A stretch of 64,000 bases of DNA from Pseudoips prasinana (GCA_951640165.1 OX621234.1:6949001-7013000), one strand, 5' to 3'; shown: positions 40,378 through 51,913, counted from the first letter of the stretch. Translations and numbers: made by a program. Notes: generated by a model from the letters alone, not told the origin.

Positions 40378-40510
40378 GCGGGCATGTATGAAGAATATAA
40401 TAACAGTAAATGAGGCAAAAGAGGTGTGCAAAGATCGTGACAAATGGAAATCCGTTGTCTTTGCCTACCCCTCTGGGAAACAGGCGTGAGTCTATGTATA
40501 TATGTAAATT
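40378..40510 (+). pseudogene. LINE ORF2 extreme C-terminus
   Basis: GGCGGGCATGTATGAAGAAT, GACAAATGGAAATCCGTTGT, CTACCCCTCTGGGAAACAGG and the ATGTATATATG tail. Same family as 32522-32874. Confidence 0.65.
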
Positions 40511-40589
40511 TGATACCTATAAAGATTACATTAATGTATTCTAAGGTATCAAGGCAATTTTAGCAGGGCACAAAGGGCACTGGGGCAAA

Positions 40590-40780
40590 AAGGTTCTCGA
40601 GTAGCGACCACGAACCGGAAGACGCAGCGTGGGCAGGCCCCCTACAAGATGGACCGATGATCTTGTGAGGGTCGCTGGATACTGATAGCGCAAGGCCGGC
40701 AATTGTGGAGATCAATTGGGGAAGCCTTTGTCCAGCTGTGGGCGTCTTTCGGCTGATATGATGATGATAATGATGAAGGT
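40590..40780 (+). pseudogene. RTE-like LINE ORF2 C-terminal end
   Basis: The frame begins RPRTGRRSVGRPPTRWTDDL-like (HEPEDAAWAGP in the shifted frame). GATGATCTTGTGAGGGTCGC and GGCAATTGTGGAGATCAATT lead to the (ATG)n tail. A 4-residue deletion has removed part of the NCWMR stretch. Confidence 0.65.
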
Positions 40781-40837
40781 ATCAAGAAGCTGGGCAGGTC
40801 TTAGTCTTTAGCAAATAGATGAATAAACAAAGATACA

Positions 40838-41072
40838 GTTGCTTGTTTGCTTATCGTATTGGTAGTGGTAACCCTAGTGTCAGAGTTGGTCAAGCCGCCC
40901 AGTTACTTGCTTGCTTATCGTATGGGCAGTGGTTATCGTGTGGGCCGCCCAGTAGGCCTCTGACATGGCTTAACGACTGTTGTCTAATGACTACAACCGG
41001 GACCGACAGCTTTACCGCGAGCCTAGTTCCGTAACTACGTTCGCGGTCGGACAGGTGAGAGCATCTAGCTCA
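40838..41072 (-). mobile_element. 5S-rRNA-headed SINE, rearranged
   Basis: The GCTTATCGTAT(T/G)G segment occurs twice (40850 and 40912). Then GGCCTCTGACATGGCTTAAC and CAACCGGGACCGACAGC. The 5S-like head is largely lost. Confidence 0.6.
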
Positions 41073-41074
41073 CA

Positions 41075-41780
41075 CAGTAAAAGCACATTTTAAAAATATA
41101 GGAAGCCGTCTGTATTTCAACGTAATGTAACATCAGTGATCACTCTAAGGTCTAAAAAACGATTGTTCTTTAGACCACGACTGGAATACAGTTTAGATAT
41201 TTGAAACTTAACTGGCTATGAGAGAAAGATAATGTGTTCTCGCACCTCTCTCTTGCCCCTACAGTAAAATGAGACATAACTCTCTCTTTCTATCTTCACT
41301 AAACGATCACACTTTTCGTAACGCTCTCGTCACGCATTCACCACATTACCCCCAAGTCAAGCGTCAAGAAGATTTTCTTAATAAAATTCGGAAATGGAGC
41401 TAAAAGTGTCAAAGATCAGTCGCGTTATACCAAAACATTGCTTACAGATTTCGATACAAGAACAAGTTTTGTTATCAGGTGACGATATAAAATCTTTAGC
41501 AATTCTTGCTTAAGATTTTGTAGTTATAATTTGACTTGGTATGACCTCGTTTGAGCATCCTTTATGTATGCAAATTATGCAAATTTACGCAAGTTATCAA
41601 CCCCCGTGTGTCAACAATAGGTAAGTCTGAGAAAGGAGCTTGGAAAAATCACTACTTAGTTTACGTTGCGTTTTATTTACTTAAACAAAGGAATACAATG
41701 TTTACCATTAGCCTTGTTTATTAGGAGCCAAGTAGGTATTAAGTCTAGTCTTTTATAATAGGAGACGGAGAGTTATAGAG
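41075..41780. other. Unassigned stretch
   Basis: No family recognised. CTCTCTCTTGCCCCTAC and TCTATCTTCACTAAACGA have a partial reversed echo at ~12690, so a rare repeat may be present. Confidence 0.35.
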
Positions 41781-41782
41781 TG

Positions 41783-42150
41783 ACTAGCTGTGCCCGCTAC
41801 TTCGACCGCAGATTTTGTAATGACTACGTAAGTGTTACATGAGAATATCTCTAATATTTTGTCTCTTGTCGAAAACTTATAAAATCTTCACATAAATAAT
41901 CTTATACCTTCACATATGTATATTTGCATACAAACTTTACAAACAAAAGTAAGTTTCAAGCTTCTAGCTCTAGAAATGCCGATACTTCCATACAACTTTT
42001 CATCCCCCCTTACAATTCCTAATAAACCTTTTTATGCATTATAAGGTAGCCTATGTACTTTCTCGGGTTCTAGACTATCTGTGTACCAAATTTAATTCAA
42101 ATCGATTCAATGCGCGACAGACAGAATTACTTTTATAAATTATAAGTAGT
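41783..42150 (-). mobile_element. Helitron, 5' end decayed
   Basis: CTAGCTGTGCCCGCTACTTC, ATGAGAATATCTCTAATATT and GGTTCTAGACTATCTGTGTA follow the order of the 10228 copy. Confidence 0.65.
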
Positions 42151-42452
42151 TACATCTATAATTTAATAAGGATTACATTTGTGATAAACAAAAACAATAT
42201 AAGTAACATTTTCACACTTTTATAATTTCTTTTAAGTAGTTTGATTTCACGTGCCAGTTTCGTCATTAGAGTGATCTTACTGACGATATTAAATGAAAAA
42301 CTTGAGAGGTGTCAAGGGACACCCGGGTGGAACGAAGTTATTTTTTATTATGTACAAAAAACCTGTATACACTCTGCAAAAATAATCGTCACGACACCAC
42401 ACTGTTCAATGCGAAATAGAAAGACGTAACGAAAATATCTGGCTTGCTTTCT

Positions 42453-42478
42453 ATGAGAGAGAGAGAGAGAGACAGACA
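42453..42478. repeat. (GA)n microsatellite
   Basis: About 24 bp of GAGAGA running into GACAGACAGA. Confidence 0.85.
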
Positions 42479-42789
42479 GAGAAACATACGCACGCCGCAC
42501 GGCATACAATAGCTTACTATAGCAAAAAGTGTCGTTACAACTTTTCGTATTAAGTTTTTCTGTCTAGCCACCTTTTGCAACGCGCGATAAGGAACTTCGT
42601 TCCAAAAAAAAAACACTGACTTATTATTATTCTTCAAAATAAAAATGATTAAATTTCATAGGGCACCTGTCACGTAAGTTAAAATCACGTTTAATCTTGC
42701 CGTTACTTCGATAAAGTTAGTGTACACACGTGGCCTTTTCACCAGTGGGCGTATGATGACACACGGGCTGCTGCGTGACCGTGAATTGT

Positions 42790-42868
42790 GACCATCATAC
42801 TGCGATCGCCTAAACGTCTGCCAAGCGTGGCAATTATGGTATAACCATAATTGCCACGCTTGGCAATT
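42790..42868. repeat. Family D piece with a perfect 22-bp inverted repeat
   Basis: Arms 42819-42840 and 42844-42865 (TGCCAAGCGTGGCAATTATG and on) around ATA. Other family D copies carry this segment once. Confidence 0.88.
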
Positions 42869-42874
42869 GACTGC

Positions 42875-43020
42875 ACGTGTTGCGCAGCGGCTTAGACAGT
42901 CAACTCGCCGCTTCGTGTCGCGGGTTCGAGTCCCGCGCCGGACAACTAGTTGTGTGACCCATAAATAGTTGTTCTGAGTCTGGATGTAATTTGTGTCCTC
43001 TATTATATGTTTGATTAGAT
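42875..43020 (+). mobile_element. SINE-4, best head
   Basis: GTTGCGCAGCGGCTTAGACA (A-box region), TCGCGGGTTCGAGTCCCGCG (B box with a strong T-arm-like stem), then TGTGTGACCCATAAATAGTT and GAGTCTGGATGTAA. The hairpin around GGTTCGAGTCC is tRNA-like, but no acceptor stem closes it. Confidence 0.65.
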
Positions 43021-43129
43021 TCTATGATTAGATTCCCTAATGCGGGCGTTTCTTTTTTATAAAAAAAATACACAAATTGGGGAAGCCTTTATCCAGCTGT
43101 GAATTATATCAGCTGACATGATCAAGTAA

Positions 43130-44285
43130 TACCTATTCTAAATTTAAAATTTTCATTAAAAGACTCCCTATATTTCTGCCGCAAACCCACTGACAGAGTA
43201 GCATAAAATATTATATAATATTCCTGTTCAAGAAAATTTCAAAGAGCTTGTTGTAAAGGTTGCACTTGAGTGACTTTTCCGCGAAGTGTAGTAAGCGCAG
43301 GTTGTAAGCGCTATACTAATAACTTATAAGCGGATTTAAGGAAAAGGTATATTGTTGTAATAAATACTTCCTAGAGATCGTACTTGTTTGAAATTGCACC
43401 ATTAAAGGTTCTATTGTAAAGACATTAAGATACTAAGTTTCGACATTCAGATTGTTATCTCTTCTCAGTTTTTCAGTGTATCAAAAGCATGGTGGTTTCT
43501 GTAATTTTTATTTAAATAATTAACTTCTAATGCTTATTATATTAAATGTAAGCTTTCTGCACTACTTCTCCATATAAACTTTAACTGATCCAAATTTCAT
43601 ACTCCTCTGTCCGCCTAATTTTCGTAAAAAGGGTACAGAGTTTTTCTTCACGTAATTATGATGATAAAAATAAGATTTTACAATATAATAGAGCGTTTAT
43701 TAAAAAAGAACTGTTATTAATAAATCTCACAAAAAAGTCTTTTTTATTTTTGATAAAATAAGTAAGTAATTGTTGTTTATTTCAAAATACATGTTTTTAA
43801 ATTCGATCGATTTCGCTCCAGACTATATATTTCCCATTTTATGATATTCGAATTTGTTATACCTCTATATATAGGATTCTGTAATTAGTATTTATAGATT
43901 TGGATTATATACCACTTTAGCAGTAACCCATCTATAAACTGATTGTGATCGTAGATGCTAGGCTTTGCCTATTGTTTCCATATTTATGGAACTACACACA
44001 GTCCTATTTCGTCCTTTTCTAGTGTGGTCCTACTATAATGACCAGGAAATGTGAGCGATTGAAAACTCGATTCTAAAGTGCCAATCTATAGAAGTAATAG
44101 CCTCGTAATAGATGACCACATTGTGCTCTTATTGCCTTTTCGTAGAAGAGGATACTGTTGCAACACATTGCACCTTTTTGAAGTGAAAAATTCTTTAGCG
44201 GCTTTGTGCACTTTTTTGGGATAGGTAAAAATGGTTAAACTCGCGTCGGGATACGTGACCTGATTGAATATTCGTAAGATAGAGG
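43130..44285. other. Unassigned AT-rich stretch
   Basis: More than 1.1 kb with no clear family, frame above 76 aa or RNA gene. The frame at 44086-44316 (-) runs into the R repeat and is not gene-like. Confidence 0.4.
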
Positions 44286-44287
44286 CT

Positions 44288-44872
44288 CTTTTTAGGGTTC
44301 CGTAGCCAAATGGCACAAAACGGAACCCTTATAGATTCGTCATGTCTGTCTGTCCGTCCGTATGTCACAGCCACTTTTTTCCAAAACTATAAGAGCTGTG
44401 CTGTTAAAACTTGGTAAGTAGATGTATTCGGTAAACCGCATTAAGATTTTTACACAAAAATAGAAAAAGAACAATAATTTTGGGGGGTCTCCATACATAA
44501 AACTGAAAATAAAAAAAAAATTTCATCGTACCCATATATGTGGGTGTCCATGGATAGCGCTTCAAAAATGATATTGAGGTTTTTAATATCTTTTTTTTCT
44601 AAACTGAATAGTTTGCATGAGAGACACTTCCAAAGTGCTAAAATGAGTGTCCCCCCTGTAACTTCGAAAATAAGAGAATGATGAAACTAAAAAAAAATAT
44701 AATTATCATGTACATGCAAACTAACAACGAAAATTGGTTTGAACGAGATCTAGTAAGTTTTTAATGCGTCATAAATCGTGAACCGCAATTTACCTTTCAT
44801 TTAATCAACTGAAATACTTGCTGCTGCGGAACCCTTCATGGGCGAGTCCGACTCGCACTTGGCCGGTTTTTT
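44288..44872 (-). mobile_element. R repeat, complete copy
   Basis: From TTTTTAGGGTTCCGTAGCCA to GACTCGCACTTGGCCGGTTT. The ends share GGTTCCG / CGGAACCC in inverted order. Used here as the reference for the split copy at 27139. Confidence 0.78.
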
Positions 44873-45200
44873 AAAAATTCATACTGGTCGTTTATACATT
44901 CACATGATCGGAACATTTTAGAAGTGAAAACTTCTTTAGGGGCGTTGTGCAGTTTTTTTCTTAATTATGTTAGATTTTTACAGCCATCTGCCCAACCGAA
45001 TATAGTTCTATTTTTATATTTAGCAATTACTATGAGTCTTTACCTCCCAATGGTGGGAAGTAGCATCTTCCTCTCTCTACTCGGATCATTAAACACTACA
45101 TTCCGGGTATGAGAAATGCAATAATTGTTTTCACTTCTATCGGTAGTCCTCAAAGACTGCTCCGCATGTTTTTATTTAACAACATCTATATCGCGGTGTG

Positions 45201-46125
45201 TATCTATAACACCTGCATACTACCTGTCCTTACGTACGGGTGTCAGTCATGGTTCTTAAATCAGGTCACCTCAAACAAACTAGCAACTTGCCAGTATGCA
45301 ATGGAAAGGAGTATGCTAAACATTAAAAAGTCCGACAGAGTAAAAAAAATCGCCATTAGAATCAAAACGTATAAGATTCTATAACAAACTTCCCAGTGAT
45401 ATCCGAGAAATGTCTATGAATAAGTTTAAAAGAATTATAAAAGCCAAATTGTGTAGCAGGGCTTATTACAAAACTTCTGATTATTTAAGTGACAAAACAG
45501 CTTGGGATTGAGTCGCTCTAAATTAACACATGTAAATACAATGTAAATTTATTTAAGAAATATATATTTTAAAAAAGGATTCCTACTGAGTTTTCTGGCA
45601 GTGTTTCTCAGTAGCTGCCACGTCATGCACTGCACGGTAGGGTAAAAAAAATTGACGATTCCACACAAATGTAATATTTTAACGGAATAAACGACTTTTG
45701 AATTTTGAATTGAATTTTGAAACAAAAACTAGCGATGTAATAAGCAAAATCAAAAGACTCAAATGGCGATGGGCTGGTCACCTGGTAAGAGGACACGACA
45801 AATGGAGCAAAAGGGTCACATGGTGGTATCCAAGGAAAAGCAAAAGGAAAAGAGGCCGACCACAGAAAAGGTGGGACGATGATATTAGACAAGTGGCAGG
45901 AGTCACATGGAACAGAGTGGCTCAAGAAAGAAAGGAATGGAAAAGGTTGGAGGAGGCCTTTGCCGATTGGCAAACAGATCTAGGAAAGATAACCAAACAA
46001 CAAATCTTAGTTTAAATTTATTCATATCTATTAAGTTTAAGATTTTAATGCTAGTCCTTTACATACGTTTAAAAATTCATTGTACTAAGAGATCTGAATA
46101 AAAGGCTATTTTATTTTATTTATTT
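45201..46125 (+). mobile_element. RTE-like LINE, 5'-truncated, 14-bp target duplication
   Basis: TATATCGCGGTGTG flanks both sides (45187-45200 and 46126-46139). Reading inward: YNTCILPVLTYGCQSWFLNQ and KLATCQYAMERSMLNI (C-terminal to RT), then a Jockey insertion, then KRLKWRWAGHLVRGHDKW, KRGRPQKRWDDDIRQVAG, WNRVAQERKEWKRLEEAF and a stop at ~46013. The 3' end is AATAAAAGGCTATTTTATTT. The frame would be continuous but for the nested insertion. The RT core is absent because of 5' truncation. Confidence 0.85.
45366..45718 (+). mobile_element. Jockey 3' end nested in the RTE element
   Basis: Codes RFYNKLPSDIREMSMNKFKR, IIKAKLCSRAYYKTSDYLSD and KTAWD before a TGA, the canonical Jockey C-terminus. 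A ~200-bp UTR ends in repeated TTTTGAATTTTGAAT units. ATCAAAAC on the left and AACAAAAAC on the right look like a worn target duplication. Confidence 0.82.
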
Positions 46126-46139
46126 TATATCGCGGTGTG

Positions 46140-46355
46140 AATTAATTCGTGGAAGTAAAGTACCACTGTCTCTACTAAAAACTACGATGTATAATAGTAC
46201 GCGGGGATCGCACATGAAACAGGAGGAGTGAGGTATTACCGAGGCGGCTACCTTAGACAGCGCCACAAGTGCAGTCTAGGTTTGGAATCCAGGTTCAGCT
46301 CTCAGCTGTCCTATCACACTTGTGGTCATTTCGCAAGAGTCCATAGCCAGATAAT
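46140..46355. other. Flank of the RTE insertion, unassigned
   Basis: Continues the pre-insertion locus from before 45187. The left side contains a family F segment (TCGGTAGTCCTCAAAGACTG). Confidence 0.35.
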
Positions 46356-46361
46356 AATATC

Positions 46362-46610
46362 TAATAATAATAATATCTAGGGACAATGTTACACAGATCA
46401 TCCTAGCCCCAAACTAAGCAAAGCTTGTACTATGGGTACCAGGCGATGATATACATACTTACATAGATAGATAAATACTTAAATACATAGAAAACATCCA
46501 TGACTCAGCAAAAAATATTCGTGCTCATCACACAAATATTTGCACTTACCGGGATTCGAACCCAGGACCACCAGCTTCGTAGGCAGGAGCACTACCAACT
46601 AGGCTACGGT
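46362..46610 (-). mobile_element. SINE-1 copy
   Basis: Reversed: (ATT)n at the left, ACCGTAGCCTAGTTGGTAGT at the right; B box GGGTTCGAATCCCGG intact. It abuts a 5S-headed SINE. Confidence 0.83.
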
Positions 46611-46765
46611 TCTCACTGGTCCGTAAGTGATCGCTGAGGTTTAGAGCTATCGGTCCCGGTTTTAGCCTATAGGCAACAGTCGTTAAGCCATGTCAGAGGC
46701 CTACTGGGCGGCTTGAACAACTCGGACACTAGAGTAACCAACGCCTATATGATAAGTAAGTATTT
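46611..46765 (+). mobile_element. 5S-rRNA-headed SINE, internally deleted
   Basis: CTCACTGGTCCGTAAGTGAT head, then a jump to ATCGGTCCCGGTTTTAGCCT; tail ATGATAAGTAAGTATT. About 90 bp, including the AGATGGGTGACC block, are missing. Confidence 0.65.
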
Positions 46766-46929
46766 CACAACTGAAGATAAGCCATATCTGCAGCCACTGC
46801 TGGAACAACCCTGATATCACGGAATTGAGGGAACTAAGCATGCCAATTTAATGGTTAGAACTTCTTTATTTCTCAAAGATTACAATAATCACTTCGAGAA
46901 GAAACAAATATACTTAACTAAATTACTAT

Positions 46930-47165
46930 AGATTACTTTCATCGTGTCAGCTAAAGTACGTGCACTGCTGGACAAAAACCTCCCCAAAAAAAGGGGATAT
47001 GCCATAATCGCCACGCTTGGCAGACGGGTTGGCGATCGCACTTTGATGATCATAGTTCACAGAAAAATTCTGCTGCCCATCTTCTGGTACGTAGATGGGA
47101 TGACGCGACCACGGGATGAGGTGGGGTGATGATATTAGTCACTACACAGCATAAATTACTTTACA
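46930..47165 (+). repeat. Dispersed family D copy
   Basis: AAAGTACGTGCACTGCTGGA, GCCATAATCGCCACGCTTGG, GGATGAGGTGGGGTGATGAT. Confidence 0.65.
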
Positions 47166-47169
47166 ATGC

Positions 47170-47560
47170 GCCTATTAACGGACTGAGTTGTTGACAAAAC
47201 ATGTCGAAAAAATTATAAAGCCATATTGTCGTGACGCGTGTTATGTTTGATGCGGTTGTGTTGATATTAAAAGGCCTGTACACCGGCTGTTCGAGTTAAT
47301 TACTTTGTGAACTTTATAAAATATTTAATTAATTAATTTTGATTAATAAAATCGAACGGCCTTTTATCCGTTTGTAAGTACAAGTTATGTTTGTGATGTT
47401 GCCGATAAGCCGTTTCGCCAACTAGACAGTTTGTAGTATTGTAAGGTAGTTATAACATGAATGTCTAATAAATCTTATGGTTTATATATTTTCCTTAGAC
47501 GTCTGCCTCAAATATATAAATAAACTAATTAGCACGTATTTTATAATGTTTGAGTCCGCG
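47170..47560. other. Unassigned stretch
   Basis: No family or frame recognised. Confidence 0.4.
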
Positions 47561-47564
47561 TTCC

Positions 47565-47900
47565 TCTTGTCAACATCATCATATCAGCCGAAATAGCGAA
47601 GAAGCGCTGTCCTGCATCCAGCGGTTTCCAACGACCCGCACAAGATCATCGGTAGATCATTTATCTTGTTGGGCCTACGCGGCCTCTTCCGGTTCGTTGT
47701 CGCCACTCAAGAACCTTTCTGCCCCAACGGGTCTTTGGTTCTATGAGCTATGTGCCCCGACCACTGCCACTTCAGCTTTGCAATTTTTCGGGCTGTGTCG
47801 GTGACTTTGGTTCGCCTGCGGAGTAATTCGATATCGCAGGGAATCCCTCAAAACCCTCTCCATTGCTCTTTGGGCGACCTTGTTCCTAGATTATTCAACT
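47565..47900 (-). pseudogene. RTE-like LINE ORF2 C-terminal end
   Basis: Reversed (ATG)n tip at 47575, then a broken frame with the DDLVRVVGNRWMQ region and, further upstream in the element, AESVR-like and ARAIG residues. Several indels. Confidence 0.6.
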
Positions 47901-47916
47901 ACATTGGAATATAAAA

Positions 47917-48005
47917 TAAAATAAGAAAGGTTTTTATTCACGTAGAGTTTAAAAAAGCGCTTGTAAATAGTCAGAACATGTTTGTAGTAATATAGTTGTA
48001 TGCAT

Positions 48006-48056
<51 letters not shown>
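47917..48056 (-). mobile_element. LINE 3' UTR fragment plus (TA)n
   Basis: GAAAGGTTTTTATTCACGTA to GTTGTATGCATTA is the reversed tail described at 13330. It runs into (TA)24 at 48009-48056. Confidence 0.65.
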
Positions 48057-48058
<2 letters not shown>

Positions 48059-48059
48059 T

Positions 48060-49100
48060 AATACTATTCCAGATACTCAATTGGCGTTCCAGATACCCAG
48101 TGTCATGGAATTTACTTAGTATTTTAGGTGCCCGAGGAATAAGAAAAGCTAAAACGATGTTACCATCTCCGACTAAAACTTAATTAAGATATTTATCAGT
48201 CCGTGCCATTTCATTTCCAATGCACGAAGACTCCAAAATTATATGAAATGCATCTTCCGAAATCATCCATTCGAACAAAAGGAACTCTATTCAGCATTTA
48301 GGCGGATGTATTCAATGTGTTTATACAGTAGTTGATGAGAAACTCACAGATGAGCTCTGTGAGTCGAATATATAATAGACGGGCACAAAGAACACCTTTT
48401 TCTTTTCAGATAAATCCCGAAATCACTTTTTGGCCCGACCCGAGATTAGAACCCAGGCGCTAATATTCTGCGGTTGAACGCACACAACTAGTTGTAGGAG
48501 ACTGTCTTAAGCTGACATTTGCAGGTTGAATCTATTATTTAAAGCGATTTGGAGAATAAATTAAATGTTTGACATTTTCCTCCAAACCCTAAATGGTGAA
48601 ACCTTTTCGCGTTTATTTATTATTAAACAACCTGCTCCTAAAACTGTCGCGTCAATTTAAAGGCAATAAAGGTTTCCATTTTCGTGAACCAAAGTTTAAA
48701 AGGCATCAGTTTATTGAACTATAGGTAAAATTTCAAATCTGTTTTCCATATGAATGATTATGTGGTTGATTGCACCGTGTAATATATTGTTTTTCCAATA
48801 TTCACCTTAGGCGGTAAATTAAGCAAATTTAATTTATCAAGTGTCGTTTTAATATACATGAATCTGTCCGTGTTGACTCTACCGAGTCTGTTATAATTTC
48901 TGTTGCTCACCTTTGTTAGAAATGGTGGCAACTTGTGCAAAAGTGGCACATCTAATTTGCAAGTAATTAATCAAAAATAAAGAGAGGTAGGGAACAGTGT
49001 TCATTCTCTCAAAGAGCAGCCTGACTGGGGAAGTATCTCCACCTTACAGAAGACATTCCTTAATAATAACATCAATAACTTTAGTGTTGTGTTTGTGCGT
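48060..49100. other. Unassigned stretch with one SINE-3 head
   Basis: A SINE-3 head piece lies at 48385-48482 (minus: GTTCTAATCTCGGGTCGGG, then AAAGTGATTTCGG). The rest shows no gene or named repeat; a small stem ACTCACAGA/TCTGTGAGT is at ~48341-48363. Confidence 0.4.
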
Positions 49101-49104
49101 GTGA

Positions 49105-49285
49105 GTAAGGTCGCCAGAGCTCATCGGGGTCGGTGGCAGGATCAGCACTTGTTTGCTGACTCTTTTAAAGGCTGGCAACGCACCCGCAGGCCCCCTGGTT
49201 TTGCGACTGTCCCTGGGCCGCGGTGATCACTTGCCATCAGGTGTCCCACTTGCACGTATGCCGCCCCATGATATAAAAAGCATCA
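49105..49285 (+). mobile_element. Lepidopteran SINE/LINE 3' end
   Basis: AGGCTGGCAACGCACCCGCA, GGGCCGCGGTGATCACTTGC and ATCAGGTGTCCCACTTGC followed by CCATGATATAAAAA. This arrangement is familiar from a widespread lepidopteran retroposon tail; the family name was not established. Confidence 0.55.
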
Positions 49286-49289
49286 ATGG

Positions 49290-49925
49290 ATCTTAAAACA
49301 TGGATTACGAATAATGCCGATAGTGACACTTGTAAGCTAACTTTGAAACTAGATTTGAAATCGTACTTAAATAATACCTATGGCTTCTCAGTTGTATCGT
49401 AGATCTCGAACGGATGAACAGATTTTGATTATGTTTTTTTTATACGATCATAATACGCTTACTTATAAGCTAGGTATTAATTACGTTTATCTAGGTTTGC
49501 TAACAAAAATAAGGCTGAAAATATTCCGAGCTTCACCTTCCAATCACACGAGAGCTCTTGAAATATGCTTCTGAAATCTTCAACCAATCATCAAAACTGA
49601 AGTGGTACTGGATGTTGAAGTCTGTTCAAGAAAAACCTTTCACATGTTATGGAAATGCATACCAACTATCTGTTATAAATAAAAATATAAATACTTTAAC
49701 TCAGCTACAGCGTAATTAAGCGCGAAAAGCACAAAATAATAAATATTACGGGCGGTCATATTTATAATTGCATTCCGGCACCAGCAAATTCCTCTGATAT
49801 AATTTATCAAGTAAATAAATATTTTAAATTAAAATATAACCGAATAAATTTATTTATGAATACATACAGCTATTATTACTGCATATAGTAAGTATATATA
49901 AAAATTAATGGAACAAAACTTTTCA
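49290..49925. other. Unassigned stretch
   Basis: No family recognised; the 64-aa frame at 49380-49574 (+) has no motif. Confidence 0.4.
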
Positions 49926-49929
49926 AACA

Positions 49930-50268
49930 AATGGGAGTGTTTTTTTACTAATATACAAATTTCATAAATATATAAACAAGGTAAAGGAAGTACATTCAGT
50001 TTTTTAAAAAGAGGTTTGCAGCTGTCTAGTGGAGAAACACCGCATATAGCTCGTATACATGCTTTTTGGGTTTTAAATACTCTTTCAAAATCTTCGGAGT
50101 AGCCCCATATTATAATACTGTATCGTAATATTGACGATACGTAAGCATGATAAGTAGCCATTGCCGCGTCCAGACTGACAGTCAATCGTATTCGTTTTAA
50201 AATATATACAAAGCGGTCTAATTTCCTGACAATTTTTTGTATATGTGATTTACCCCCGCAAAACTAGA
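49930..50268 (-). pseudogene. Jockey-type LINE RT C-terminal fragment
   Basis: Minus strand: VRKLDRFVYILKRIRLTVSL, YHAYVSSILRYSIIIWG, VFKTQKACIRAICGV and CKPLFKKLNVLPLPCLYIYE. SILRYSIIIWG and QKACIRAI correspond to the Y(G)I-WG and QKRAVR blocks downstream of RT. Related to but distinct from 27832-29355. Both ends are truncated. Confidence 0.78.
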
Positions 50269-50524
50269 AACATTAGTACTAAGCCTGCGTGTGTGCTTGT
50301 CGCCTCGTTTCCACATTATTGTATCCGACCATACTAAATATAGAATCTGCTAATTTCATTATTTCCGAAATATTAGTTATTAATGACCCGATCCGACTTC
50401 CCACATATCCAGAAGAAAAAAGTAAAGTAAATAATGCTAGGCAGTTTTTGGGGACTGCCGACAGTGACTATTTTTTACACTTGTAGATTATTTAAATTAA
50501 TCTACAATATAATAGTTATACTTG

Positions 50525-50608
50525 CAGCTCATGGGAAGCGTGACGTGACGATGAAGCGGGTTTCACGCTTTTTGTTCACCCAAAAAGTACACATATACAC
50601 AGTATATC
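50525..50608. repeat. Family F single unit
   Basis: CAGCTCATGGGAAGCGTGAC, CACGCTTTTTGTTCACCCAA and AAGTACACATATACACAG: one 90-bp unit of the 56.4 kb array. Confidence 0.6.
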
Positions 50609-50611
50609 TGC

Positions 50612-50895
50612 TTCGCTTTAAAGACCAGCCGCTTTTAAAATTTACCACTGTAGCTGGGAAAAGCTCGCTGAAAATAGAGTTCAATGGCGCAAACGTGTAG
50701 TGGAGGGCCGTAAGATCTGTGATGAAGCCTGGTTCGGAGTACTTGCTGATAAAAGACAGAAGCGACATGAAAGCGGCTCGGCACCAACCACCGCAAACTT
50801 CTCTTGTCAGGCCTGCGGCAGGCTATGTCGCTCTCGCATCGGTTTGTTTAGCCACCATAGAAATGCCTCTCAGACAATGCGCCGTAAATCGTTTG
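50612..50895 (+). pseudogene. LINE ORF2 C-terminus with a C2H2-like finger
   Basis: From 50655 the frame reads WEKLAENRVQWRKRVVEG, WFGVLADKRQKRH, then CQACGRLCRSRIGLFSHHRN. C-x2-C followed by H at the expected distance is the terminal zinc-finger-like motif of some insect LINE ORF2 proteins (R-CPQCGRTC-SRIGLFSH-R). About 80 codons are intact, then the frame runs into an (AT)n-containing unrelated tail. Confidence 0.68.
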
Positions 50896-51269
50896 CAACT
50901 GACGCAAAGGCCATATATATATATATATTCAGTGGACGATATTAGGCTGTTGATCATGTAGGTATGTTCAAATGAGTTTAGTATTTATTTTTGGTTTTTA
51001 GTTAGTTTTATTACAAACATACAAAAAACGAATCATTCCTCTTCATAAGATTATTTAAATTCAGAACAGAGGAAAAAAGTAAAACAATTAAGAAGTTTGT
51101 ATGACTTCTAAAGACCCACTACCATAATAAGTTGGTCTCGCAATTTATTGAGAAGTCACGATATTATATGTTTGTAAAGTACCCCGCGACACAGGGCTTA
51201 AATTATAAAATGATTGTACCGCAATTGACTTCATAACACGTTTCAAGATGTTATAGCAGAAAAATATAA

Positions 51270-51470
51270 ATAATAATAATATCTCGGGACAATGTCACAC
51301 AGATCATCCTAGCCCCAAACTAAGCATAGCTTGTACTATGGGTACCAGGCGACGATATACATACTTATATAGATAGATAAATACTTATATACATAGAAAA
51401 CATTCATGACTCAGAAACAAATATTCGTGCTCATCACACAAATATTTGCACTTACCGGAATTCGAACCTA
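51270..51470 (-). mobile_element. SINE-1, head truncated in the B box
   Basis: Starts (left) with an (ATT)n tail and GATCTGTGTGACATTGTCC reversed; ends within TTCGAATTCCGG. No A box, so it cannot be transcribed by Pol III as it stands. Confidence 0.75.
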
Positions 51471-51913
51471 TACTGCTATATGTCAACCCTAAAATCGGAC
51501 AGATTATTAAAAGGCAGTCCAGAAACATACAAATAATTTATATTTAGACGTTTCACAAATCATTAACTCATAACTCTTAGATTCTGGACCACTACGAGGT
51601 GTTTTATTGCCATTGCAATACCCCTGGGTATGGCAATGGCATGAGTCTTTACTATCTGATGCTTTAGACAAGCAAAAACTGATCATACAGATCTGCACAA
51701 TTTATAGTGGAATGGTTTCGGTTTAATATATATTTTATGTTGTATTTTTAAAAGATTAACCTCAAACTATACGAGTAACTAGTTTCTGCCCGCGACTTCG
51801 TCCGCGTGTACGTAGTATGTCGCTGAAGAGGTTAAAAAGAATAAATCAAGATCATACTTATAAAAGAGGAAACTGACGGGCTGACTGTTTGTGTAACTGA
51901 CTAGTAGAATATT

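Noticed and set aside
42895..42950. True tRNA gene
   Set aside because: Only the A and B boxes and a T-arm-like stem are present; there is no acceptor stem, and the sequence continues into a SINE body. The same holds for the SINE-1, -2 and -3 heads.
45623..45973. 116-aa minus-strand frame
   Set aside because: Shadow of the RTE-like coding sequence on the plus strand.
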